Source: Alphaproteobacteria bacterium (GTDB taxonomy: Bacteria > Pseudomonadota > Alphaproteobacteria > Kiloniellales > DSM-21159). From it: DNA of 36,427 nucleotides. Below the pieces are notes generated by a model. The model was not told the origin of the DNA and did no database searches. It saw only the letters and a program-made list of their open reading frames with translations. A program made the position numbers and the translations under genes. Positions 29,602 to 36,427 of the stretch are shown here, piece after piece. Position 1 is the first letter of the stretch. The number at the start of each line of letters is the position of its first letter. Where the stretch lies: the NCBI GenBank assembly GCA_030433005.1, contig JAUILQ010000058.1:1-36427 (forward strand), in the 5' to 3' direction.

Positions 29602-30801
29602 ATGTACGTGGCGGTCAAGGGCGGCGAGCGGGCGATCCGCAACGCCCACCAGCGTCTCGCCGAGCGGCGCCGCGGCGACCCGGCGACGGCGGAGCTGGAG
29701 CTGAACCAGATCCGCGAGCAGCTCGGCCTTGCGGTCGACAGGGTGATGTCCGAGGGCTCGCTCTACGCGCCCGAGCTGGCGGCATTGGCGCTCAAGCAGG
29801 CGCGCGGCGACAGCGTCGAGGCCGCCTTCCTGCTGCGCGTCTACCGCAACACCCTGCCCCGCTTCGGCTACAGCGAGCCGCTGGAAACCGCCCGCATGGC
29901 GGTCGAGCGGCGCATCTCGGGGGCCTTCAAGGACCTGCCGGGCGGCCAGCTGCTCGGGGCCACGGCCGACTACACCCACCGGCTTCTCGACTTCTCGCTC
30001 GCCGAGGCGCGGGCCCTGGATTCGCAGCTCGTCGCGCCGGCGGACGAGGCTCCCAAAGGCGGAACGTCGGACGGCGGAACCTCGAACGGCGGCCCGGACG
30101 GCAGCGCCGGTCCGGCGGCCCCGACGGCCGCCTCGTCCGAGACCGCGGCCGGCGCCGCCGTGCCGCGCGCCCTTGACCTGCTCGGCGACGAGACGCTGAT
30201 CGAGACTCCCCCCGACGCGGACGACGGCCCGGTTCCCGACATCACCCGGGAGCCGCCGCTGTTCCCGGCCGGCCGGGCGCAGCGCCTGCAGACCCTGGCG
30301 CGCGGCGACGAGGGCTTCCTGGTCGGCCTCGCCTATTCCAGCCAGCGCGGCTACGGCAACACCCATCCCTTCGTCGGCGAGCTGCGCCAGGGCCGGGTCA
30401 GCGTCGAGTTCACGCCCGAGGAGCTGGGCTTCGCGGTCGAGATCGGCGAGGTCGAGCTCAGCGAGATGGAGACGATCAACCAGTTCCAGGGCGACGCCGA
30501 GCAGCCGCCGCGCTTCACCCGCGGCTACGGGCTCGCCTTCGGGCGCGCCGAGCGCAAGGCCCTGGCGATGGCCCTGCTCGACCGCGCGCTGCGCGCCGAA
30601 GAGCTGGGCGAGGAGAAGTCCTCGCCGGCGCAGGACGAGGAGTTCGTCCTGGAGCATGCCGACAACATCCTCTCGACCGGCTTCCTGGAGCACCTGAAGC
30701 TGCCGCACCACGTCGACTTCCAGTCCGAGCGCGAGCTGCTGCGCGCGCTGCGCAAGGCCTGGGACGAGCGCCGCCGCCAGGCCCGCGAGGCCGCCGAATG
30801 A
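29602..30801 (+). CDS. phnI: C-P lyase core subunit PhnI
   Basis: The protein has 399 residues from ATG 29602, 5 bases after the phnH stop. PhnI is the nucleosidase-like subunit that, with PhnG, H and L, transfers the phosphonate to ribose. It begins MYVAVKGGERAIRNAHQRLA and contains EGSLYAPELAALALKQARGD, FLVGLAYSSQRGYGNTHPFV, and LEHADNILSTGFLEHLKLPHH, all family hallmarks. An inserted Gly/Ser/Thr/Ala-rich linker of about 40 residues (approximately 150-190, with GGTSDGGTSNGG) makes it longer than Escherichia coli PhnI (about 354). The linker seems surface-exposed and does not interrupt a conserved block. It overlaps phnJ by 4 bases. Confidence 0.94.
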   Translation: MYVAVKGGERAIRNAHQRLAERRRGDPATAELELNQIREQLGLAVDRVMSEGSLYAPELAALALKQARGDSVEAAFLLRVYRNTLPRFGYSEPLETARMAVERRISGAFKDLPGGQLLGATADYTHRLLDFSLAEARALDSQLVAPADEAPKGGTSDGGTSNGGPDGSAGPAAPTAASSETAAGAAVPRALDLLGDETLIETPPDADDGPVPDITREPPLFPAGRAQRLQTLARGDEGFLVGLAYSSQRGYGNTHPFVGELRQGRVSVEFTPEELGFAVEIGEVELSEMETINQFQGDAEQPPRFTRGYGLAFGRAERKALAMALLDRALRAEELGEEKSSPAQDEEFVLEHADNILSTGFLEHLKLPHHVDFQSERELLRALRKAWDERRRQAREAAE

Positions 30802-31700
30802 CCGCAGAGTCGAGCCGCCCTCGCGTCCCGCAGGGCGCCGGATCCGCTCGTCCGGGCTACAACTACGCCTTCCTGGACGAGGCGACGAAGCGCGAGATCC
30901 GCCGCAAGCTGCTGAAGGCCGTGGCGATTCCCGGCCACCAGGTGCCCTTCTCCAGCCGCGAGATGCCGCTGCCGCCGGGCTGGGGCACCGGCGGCATCCA
31001 GGTGACCGCCAGCCTGGTCGGACCGGCCGACGTGCTGAAGGTCATCGACCAGGGCGCCGACGACACCACCAATGCCGTCTCGATCCGCCGCTTTTTCGCC
31101 GAGACCGCCGGCGTCGAGACCACGACCTCGACGCGCCGCGCCAGCCTGATCCAGACCCGGCACCGGATTCCCGAGACGCCGCTCGCCGAGGGCCAGATCC
31201 TGGTCTTCCAGGTGCCGTTGCCGGAGCCGCTGCGCTTCCTCGAGCCGCGCGAGAGCGAGACGCGCCGGCTGCACGCCCTCGCGGAGTACGGCAGCGCCTA
31301 CGTCTCGCTCTACGAGCAGGTCGCCCGCCACGGCCGGATCGCCCAGTCCTACGACTATCCGGTGATGGTCGGCGGCCGCTACCTGATGCGCCCGAGCCCG
31401 ATCCCGAGCTTCGACAACCCGAAGCTCGACCGCAATCCGGCCCTGCTGCTGTTCGGCGCCGGGCGCGAGCGGCGGCTCTACGCCGTGCCGCCCTACACAC
31501 CGGTCGAGAGCCTGTCGTTCGAGGACCGGCCCTTCGCGGTCGAGCGCTCGCCTCAGGCCTGCGACCTCTGCGGCGCCACCGACAGCTTCCTCGACGAGAT
31601 CGTCGCCGACGACGCCGGCTCGCGCCTCTTCGCCTGCTCGGACAGCGAGTACTGCAACGAGCGCCAGCGCCGCCTCGGACGCAGCGTGGTGGCCCCGTGA
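30798..31700 (+). CDS. phnJ: C-P lyase radical SAM subunit PhnJ
   Basis: This 300-residue protein is the enzyme that actually cleaves the C-P bond of alkylphosphonate-ribose 5-phosphate. The atypical radical-SAM cysteines at 255, 258, 280 and 286 have spacing x2, x21 and x5, the same as Cys241, 244, 266 and 272 in Escherichia coli PhnJ. They lie in the segments QACDLCGATDS and FACSDSEYCNE. N-terminal blocks GYNYAFLDEATKREIRRKLL and AIPGHQVPFSSREMPLP are canonical. All known key cysteines are present, so the subunit should be active. It overlaps phnI and phnK by 4 bases. Confidence 0.97.
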   Translation: MTAESSRPRVPQGAGSARPGYNYAFLDEATKREIRRKLLKAVAIPGHQVPFSSREMPLPPGWGTGGIQVTASLVGPADVLKVIDQGADDTTNAVSIRRFFAETAGVETTTSTRRASLIQTRHRIPETPLAEGQILVFQVPLPEPLRFLEPRESETRRLHALAEYGSAYVSLYEQVARHGRIAQSYDYPVMVGGRYLMRPSPIPSFDNPKLDRNPALLLFGAGRERRLYAVPPYTPVESLSFEDRPFAVERSPQACDLCGATDSFLDEIVADDAGSRLFACSDSEYCNERQRRLGRSVVAP

Positions 31701-32500
31701 GCCGCGCGCTGCAGGAGCCCGCGGCGGAAGTCCGGCCGCTGCTGAGCGTCAGCGGGCTGACCAAGGACCACGGCGGCGGCCACGGCTGCCACGACGTCGC
31801 CTTCGAGCTCTGGCCGGGCGAGATCCTCGGTGTCGTCGGCGAGTCGGGTGCCGGCAAATCGACCCTGCTCGACTGCCTCGGCGGCTTCGCCGCGCCGGAC
31901 GCCGGGCGCGCGGACTACCAGAGCCGGCTGTTCGGCCCGGTCGAGATCTTCGGCCTGTCCGAGGCCCGCCGCCGGCGCCTGGCGCGCAGCGAATGGGGCT
32001 TCGTCCACCAGGATGCGCGGCGCGGCCTGCGCCTCTCGGTCTCGGCCGGCGGCAACATCGGCGAGCGCCTGATGGCCGGCGGCGCGCGGCACTACGGCGA
32101 CCTGCGGGCGCGCGCCGGCGCCTGGCTGGAACGCCTGGAGCTTGACCCGAGCCGCCTGGACGAGGCGCCGCGCCAGTTCTCCGGCGGCATGCGCCAGCGC
32201 CTGCAGATCGCCCGCAACCTGGTCACCGAGCCCCGGCTGCTGCTGATGGACGAGCCGACCGGCGGCCTCGACCTCTCGGTCCAGGCCCGGCTGCTCGACC
32301 TGCTGCGCGGCCTGGTCCGCGACCTCGGGCTCTCCGTCGTGCTCGTGACCCACGACCTCGGCGTGGTCCGCCTGCTCTGCGATCGCATGCTGGTCATGGA
32401 GCGCGGCCGTGTGGTCGAGGAAGGCCTGACCGACCAGGTCCTGGAGGATCCGCAGCACGCGCACAGCCAGCGTCTGGTTGCCTCGATCCTGCCGGTGTAG
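31697..32500 (+). CDS. phnK: C-P lyase ABC-type ATPase PhnK
   Basis: The protein has 267 residues from a GTG that overlaps the phnJ stop. PhnK binds the PhnGHIJ core as an ABC ATPase without a membrane partner. It has Walker A GESGAGKST, signature FSGGMRQRLQIA, Walker B LLLMDEPTGGLD and H-loop VTHDLGVVRLL. The stretch WGFVHQDARRGLRLSVSAGGN is characteristic of PhnK. The closing part (DPQHAHSQRLVASIL) resembles oligopeptide-type ATPases. It is placed directly before phnL, 14 bases apart. Confidence 0.95.
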   Translation: MSRALQEPAAEVRPLLSVSGLTKDHGGGHGCHDVAFELWPGEILGVVGESGAGKSTLLDCLGGFAAPDAGRADYQSRLFGPVEIFGLSEARRRRLARSEWGFVHQDARRGLRLSVSAGGNIGERLMAGGARHYGDLRARAGAWLERLELDPSRLDEAPRQFSGGMRQRLQIARNLVTEPRLLLMDEPTGGLDLSVQARLLDLLRGLVRDLGLSVVLVTHDLGVVRLLCDRMLVMERGRVVEEGLTDQVLEDPQHAHSQRLVASILPV

Positions 32501-32514
32501 AACGCGAGGCATCC

Positions 32515-33216
32515 ATGAGCGAAACCGCCATCGAGATCGACGGCCTGTCCAAGGGCTTCGTGCGTCACGCCGCGGGCGAGCGCCAGTTGCCCGTGCTCGG
32601 CGGCTTCTCGCTCGCGGTCGCCGCCGGCGAGTGCGTCGCCCTGGCCGGTCCCTCCGGGGTCGGCAAGTCGACCGTGCTGCGCTGCCTCTACGGCAGCTAC
32701 CGGCCCGACGCCGGCTCGCTGCGAGTCCGCCACGACGGGGCGCCGGTCGAGCTCGTCGGGGCGCCGCCCTGGCTGGTGCGCGCGGTCCGCCGGCGCACGC
32801 TGGGCTACGTCAGCCAGTTCCTGCGGCTGATCCCGCGCGTGCCGGCGCTGCGGGTCGTCGCCGAGCCGCTGCTCGACGCCGGGGTAATCGAGGACGCGGC
32901 CGAGCGCCGCGCCGGAGCGATGCTGGAGCGCCTGAACATCCCGAGCCGTCTGTGGGACCTGCCGCCGGCGACCTTCTCCGGCGGCGAGCAGCAGCGCGTC
33001 AACCTGGCGCGCGCCCTGGCGCCGGCCTATCCCCTGCTGCTGCTCGACGAGCCGACCGCCGCGCTCGACGCCGGGAACCGGGCCGTGGTCGTCGAGTTGA
33101 TCCGGGAGGCCAGGCAGCGCGGCGCGGCGATGATCGGGATCTTCCACGACCGGCCGGTGCGCGATGCCGTGGCCGACCGGGTTCTCGAGATGGGCGCGCA
33201 CGAGCGGGCGGCATGA
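32515..33216 (+). CDS. phnL: C-P lyase ABC-type ATPase PhnL
   Basis: This 233-residue protein has GAGG 5 bases before the ATG. It has Walker A GPSGVGKST, signature FSGGEQQRVNLA, Walker B LLLLDEPTAALD, and a terminal H-loop equivalent GIFHDRPVRDAVADR. The element SQFLRLIPRVPALRVVAEPL matches the family. PhnL is needed for the first step, exchange of adenine for phosphonate on ATP by PhnI. It overlaps phnM by 4 bases. Confidence 0.95.
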   Translation: MSETAIEIDGLSKGFVRHAAGERQLPVLGGFSLAVAAGECVALAGPSGVGKSTVLRCLYGSYRPDAGSLRVRHDGAPVELVGAPPWLVRAVRRRTLGYVSQFLRLIPRVPALRVVAEPLLDAGVIEDAAERRAGAMLERLNIPSRLWDLPPATFSGGEQQRVNLARALAPAYPLLLLDEPTAALDAGNRAVVVELIREARQRGAAMIGIFHDRPVRDAVADRVLEMGAHERAA

Positions 33217-34355
33217 GCGACGGCGAGCTGATTCTCCGCAACGCCCGCCTGGTGCTGGCCGACCGCGTTCTCGAGGGAGCGCTGATCTGCCGCGACGGCG
33301 TCATCGCCGAGCTCGACCCGGACGGCGCGACCCGGACCGGCGAGGATCTGGGCGGCGACTGGCTGCTGCCCGGCCTGGTCGAGCTGCACACCGACAACCT
33401 GGAAGGCCACCTGCATCCGCGCCCCGGCGTCGACTGGCCGACCCTGCCGGGCCTGGTCGCCCACGACGCCGAGCTGGTCGCCGCCGGCGTCACGACCGTG
33501 CTCGACTCGCTGCGCATCGGCGAGGATCCGCAGTATGCCGGCTGTCGCGCGGCGCTCGACCGGGTGCTGGAGGCGACCGGCGAGGCGGCGCGCCTGGAGG
33601 TGCTGCGCGCCGAGCATCTGCTGCACCTGCGCTGCGAGCTGGTCGCCGAGCGCGTGGTCGAGGACTTCGAGGAGCTTTCGCACCAGCCCTCGCTGCGCCT
33701 CGTCTCGCTGATGGACCACACGCCGGGCCAGCGCCAGTTCGCCGATCTCGACGCGGCCCGGCTCTACCTCGCCGGCCGCAAGAACCTCTCCGGACAAGCC
33801 CTCGAGGACTATGTCCAGCACCGCATCCGCGAGGCCGGCGACAAGGCCGGTCGCGCCCGCGCCGCGATCGCCGGGATCGCCCGTGCCCGGGGCCTGCCGC
33901 TGGCCAGCCACGACGACGCGACGCCCGAGCACGTCGAGGAAGCGGCGGAGCTGGGCCTGACGATCAGCGAGTTCCCGACCAGCCTGGCCGCCGGGTCCGC
34001 CGCCCACGCCCGCGGCCTCGAGGTCGTCGCCGGCGCGCCCAACGCGGTGCGCGGCGGCTCCAGCTACGGCAACGTCGGCGCGCTCGAGCTCGCCGATGCG
34101 GGACACCTGGACATCTTCGCCAGCGACTACGTGCCGGCCAGCCTGCTGCAGGCCCTGTTCCTGCTCGCCGGGCGGCCCGGATGGGATCTGCCGCGCGCCG
34201 TGGCGACCGCCAGCGCCAACCCGGCGGCTACCATCGCTTTGAGTGACCGCGGGTCATTGAAGCCGGGTCTACGGGCCGACCTGATCCAGGTCGCCCTCGC
34301 CGGCGAGCTGCCTGTCGTCAAGCGGGTCTGGCGCGGCGGCCGCCGCATGATATGA
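33213..34355 (+). CDS. phnM: Alpha-D-ribose 1-methylphosphonate 5-triphosphate diphosphatase PhnM
   Basis: This 380-residue enzyme of the amidohydrolase superfamily removes pyrophosphate to give ribose 1-alkylphosphonate 5-phosphate. The metal-binding region is ELHTDNLEGHLHPRPGV, with histidines spaced as in the family. DSLRIGEDPQYAG, LRLVSLMDHTPGQRQF, LASHDDATPEHVEEA and ASDYVPASLLQALFLLA follow. The C-terminus returns to the small beta domain (KPGLRADLIQVA and VKRVWRGGRR). It overlaps phnL and the DUF1045 gene by 4 bases. Its product is the substrate of PhnJ, so gene order matches pathway order. Confidence 0.96.
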   Translation: MSDGELILRNARLVLADRVLEGALICRDGVIAELDPDGATRTGEDLGGDWLLPGLVELHTDNLEGHLHPRPGVDWPTLPGLVAHDAELVAAGVTTVLDSLRIGEDPQYAGCRAALDRVLEATGEAARLEVLRAEHLLHLRCELVAERVVEDFEELSHQPSLRLVSLMDHTPGQRQFADLDAARLYLAGRKNLSGQALEDYVQHRIREAGDKAGRARAAIAGIARARGLPLASHDDATPEHVEEAAELGLTISEFPTSLAAGSAAHARGLEVVAGAPNAVRGGSSYGNVGALELADAGHLDIFASDYVPASLLQALFLLAGRPGWDLPRAVATASANPAATIALSDRGSLKPGLRADLIQVALAGELPVVKRVWRGGRRMI

Positions 34356-34987
34356 CGCGCCACGCGCTCTACTTCACGCCGCCGCCGGGCAGCGCCCTGG
34401 CGGAGTTCGGCCGGCGCTGGTTCGAGGATCCGCAGGCCGCGCCGCTGACCGAGTCGGCGCGCCGCTACGGCTTCCACGCCACCCTCAAGGCGCCCTTCCA
34501 CCTGGCCGCCGGCTGCAGCGAAGGGGACCTGCGGCGGGCGCTCGCCGCCTTCTGCGCCGGCCGGCCGGCGGTCACGGTCGAGCGCCCGGTGGTCGCCAGC
34601 CTCGACGGCTTCCTGGCCGTGGTGCCGGCGGGGCGGCAGGGGCAGATCGGAGCGCTCGCCGAGGCCTGCGTGCGGCACTTCGACGGCTTCCGCGCGCCGG
34701 CCGGCGCCGAGGAGCTGTCCCGGCGCCGCGCGGCGGGCCTGACCGCCCGGCAGGAGGCCCACCTGCAGGCCTGGGGCTACCCCTACGTCCTCGACGAGTT
34801 CCGCTTCCACATGACGCTGACGCGCCGCCTCGACGCGGCCGAGCAAGAGCGGCTGCGGCCGCGGCTCGCCGCGTCACTGGCCGAGAGCGTCGGCGGGGCG
34901 TTCGCCGTCGATGCCCTCAGCCTCTCGGTCCAGCCGGCGGCCGATGCCCCCTTCGAGGTTCGCGAGCGGGTGCCGCTGTCCGGCTGA
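34352..34987 (+). CDS. DUF1045 2H phosphoesterase of the phosphonate operon
   Basis: This 211-residue protein overlaps phnM by 4 bases and ends the operon. Two His-x-Thr motifs, His42-Ala-Thr44 (FHATLKAPF) and His153-Met-Thr155 (FHMTLT), define the 2H phosphoesterase fold, which opens cyclic phosphodiesters. The N-terminus RHALYFTPPPGSALAEFG and ESARRYGFHATLKAP match a family repeatedly found in phn operons (TIGR03223 type, from memory). C-P lyase produces ribose 1,2-cyclic phosphate 5-phosphate, normally opened by PhnP; no phnP gene is in the window, so this protein is a reasonable substitute. That role is inference. It converges with the membrane protease gene, 22 bases away. Confidence 0.88.
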   Translation: MTRHALYFTPPPGSALAEFGRRWFEDPQAAPLTESARRYGFHATLKAPFHLAAGCSEGDLRRALAAFCAGRPAVTVERPVVASLDGFLAVVPAGRQGQIGALAEACVRHFDGFRAPAGAEELSRRRAAGLTARQEAHLQAWGYPYVLDEFRFHMTLTRRLDAAEQERLRPRLAASLAESVGGAFAVDALSLSVQPAADAPFEVRERVPLSG

Positions 34988-35009
34988 GCTGCCCCCGGGC
35001 GGCCGGCCG

Positions 35010-36427
35010 CTACCAGCTGCTCTCGCGGACCAGCACGCTGACGGCGTGGCGCCAGAAGCGGCCGACCAGGCTCTCGCGCGCGCCCTCGATGACCAGCGTG
35101 CCGCGCTCGGCGCGCGCCGGCGCCGCGAGGTCGCTGCGTGAGAGCAGCACCCGGTAGACCGCCTTCTGCGGCACGAGATCGCCTTCCTCGTCGCGGCGCA
35201 CGGCGACGCCGCCGCCGTACTCCGAGGCCAGAATTTCGGTGTCGAGCGTACGCGTCGCGGTGTCGTCGATGCCGACCACCGCGAGGCCCTCGACCGGTTC
35301 GCTGCCGTCCTCGGGATAGAAGCGCGCCAGGGCCCCTCGCTCGAAGCGCCAGAGGTCCGACTCCTCGACGTAGGCTTCGACCTCCGCCGCGCCCGCCGCG
35401 ACGATCAGACCCAGCTCCTCGTCGGCGGCGACCCAGGCGCCCGCCTCCAGGTAGTCGGGCAGCTCGGCGAGTCGCCCGCCGATCTGCGCGGTCAGGGTCA
35501 GGCGCTCGCGCTCGGCCAGCAGGCCGGCGTGCTTGGTCAGCGCCTCCTCCAGCGATTCCAGCGCCACCTTGTTGCGCTGCGCCAGGTCGAGCGAGACGTT
35601 GGTCGCCTGCAGCTGCAACCGGAGCGTGGCGATCTGGCGCTCGGCCGAGGCGATCTCGTAGGCCAGATCGGGCGAGGTCAGACGGATCACCGTCTGGCCC
35701 TCCGCGACCGCTGCGCCTCGCCCCACGGCGACCTCCTCGATGCGCGCCGGCTGGGGCGCATAGAGCCCCGCGGTCGCTTGCGCGCGCAGCAGCGCCGGGG
35801 CGCTCACCGAGCCCTGCCAGGGCACCAGGAACAGCGCCACCAGGCCGGCCAGCACGGCGAGGCTGGTCAGGCTGCGCAGCGTGAAGCGGGCCGCCGAGCG
35901 CAGCGACCACCACTGGGCGACCTCGCGGACCACCGGCCGCACGATGAAGTAGGCGATCTCGACGGCGAAGAGGATCAGGCCCAGGGCCTTGAAGAAGAAG
36001 TAGTAGACCAGCACCGCGATGCCGAGGAACAGCAGCAGGCGGTAGATCCAGGTACCGATCGCATAGGCGATCAGCCAGCGCCGGCGCGAGGCCGGAAGCG
36101 CCTCGGGCGGCGGCGCCCCGAGACCGAACAGCGTCTCGCGCAGCGCCCAGCGGGCCAGCGCGAAGGAGCGCTCCTGCAGGTTCGGCACGTCGGCCAGGTC
36201 CGACAGCAGGTAGTAGCCGTCGAAGCGCATGAAGGGATTGAGGTTGATCGCCAGGCTGACGGTCCAGGTCACCGTCGCGGTCAGGAAGGCGGCGGTGCGC
36301 AGCGGCCCGTCGGGCAGGAAGCTCCAGACCAGCGTCGCGGCCGCGGCGAGCGCCAGCTCGACGGCCATGCCGGCGGCACCGATGACCAGCCGCTGGCGCC
36401 GCGAGGTCAGCCGCCAGGCGTCGGTGG
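35010..36427 (-). CDS. Membrane M50 site-2 protease-HlyD fusion protein (5' truncated)
   Basis: The frame continues beyond the right edge (TDAWRLTSRRQRLVIGAAG precedes the inner ATG at 36368), so 471 C-terminal residues are visible and the real start lies outside. The first half is a polytopic membrane domain with the S2P third motif INLNPFMRFDGYYLL, whose Asn-Pro and Asp-Gly supply a zinc ligand. The HExxH helix should be upstream. Helices follow near ATWTVSL, IYRLLLFLGIAVLVYYFFF and LAGLVALFLVPW. The second half (about 205-470) is an HlyD-type adaptor with GLYAPQPARIEEVAVGRG, a coiled coil, and a beta-barrel. Such proteases with adaptor tails process or export peptides and are often linked to type I secretion. 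It converges with the DUF1045 gene. Confidence 0.88.
   Translation of the reverse strand, partial: TDAWRLTSRRQRLVIGAAGMAVELALAAAATLVWSFLPDGPLRTAAFLTATVTWTVSLAINLNPFMRFDGYYLLSDLADVPNLQERSFALARWALRETLFGLGAPPPEALPASRRRWLIAYAIGTWIYRLLLFLGIAVLVYYFFFKALGLILFAVEIAYFIVRPVVREVAQWWSLRSAARFTLRSLTSLAVLAGLVALFLVPWQGSVSAPALLRAQATAGLYAPQPARIEEVAVGRGAAVAEGQTVIRLTSPDLAYEIASAERQIATLRLQLQATNVSLDLAQRNKVALESLEEALTKHAGLLAERERLTLTAQIGGRLAELPDYLEAGAWVAADEELGLIVAAGAAEVEAYVEESDLWRFERGALARFYPEDGSEPVEGLAVVGIDDTATRTLDTEILASEYGGGVAVRRDEEGDLVPQKAVYRVLLSRSDLAAPARAERGTLVIEGARESLVGRFWRHAVSVLVRESSW

Overview
This window is a high-GC, gene-dense stretch of a chromosome from an alphaproteobacterium, most likely a free-living member of the Rhodospirillales or a related order. 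The evidence is the rluD-rpoH order with a DUF6476-type gene next to it, the RpoH sequence, a pqqABCDE operon preceded by an alcohol-dehydrogenase-type ABC pair, the Ku-LigD pair, and a carbon-phosphorus lyase operon with a DUF1045 gene. Most genes overlap by 4 bases (ATGA or GTGA) inside tight operons. I see no insertion sequence, prophage, CRISPR array or rRNA. Because third codon positions are strongly GC, long open frames run antisense to nearly every real gene; these were discarded.

Layout. (1) 1-589: the end of purA. (2) 641-4510: a self-contained drug-efflux type operon: TetR regulator, HlyD-type adaptor, ABC ATPase and ABC-2 permease. A 24-bp palindrome lies inside the only promoter, and the TetR mRNA looks leaderless. 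(3) 4624-7259: a pair of unrecognised genes, a tail-anchored pseudokinase and a four-helix membrane protein, with a CtrA-like box upstream. (4) 7297-10781: rpoH (heat-shock sigma factor) and rluD on the minus strand, then a DUF6476-like gene and a threonine aldolase on the plus strand. (5) 10816-13091: a Nif11-like small protein, tRNA-Glu(CTC), and a minus-strand crotonase-TetR operon with its own palindrome. (6) 13200-18444: an ABC ATPase and permease followed by pqqA, B, C, D and E. A strong hairpin separates pqqA from pqqB, and five 16-bp tandem repeats start at the pqqE stop codon.

(7) 18585-21204: a TpsB outer-membrane transporter with no secreted partner nearby, and a DUF1194 von Willebrand A protein. 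(8) 21293-24858: Ku and a three-domain DNA ligase D, the bacterial non-homologous end-joining pair. (9) 24886-27325: a DUF6134 exported protein, a trimethyllysine-hydroxylase-like dioxygenase, and a 54-residue lipoprotein. (10) 27567-34987: phnF divergent from phnGHIJKLM and a DUF1045 2H phosphoesterase, which together form the core C-P lyase pathway. phnN, phnP and the phnCDE importer are not in the window. (11) 35010-36427: the C-terminal two thirds of a membrane M50 protease-HlyD fusion, cut by the window edge.

The best candidates for something undescribed are the pseudokinase/membrane-protein pair, the Nif11-like orphan, the partnerless TpsB with one recognisable POTRA domain, and the tiny lipoprotein. 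All assignments come from reading the sequence and from remembered family motifs; no search was run.
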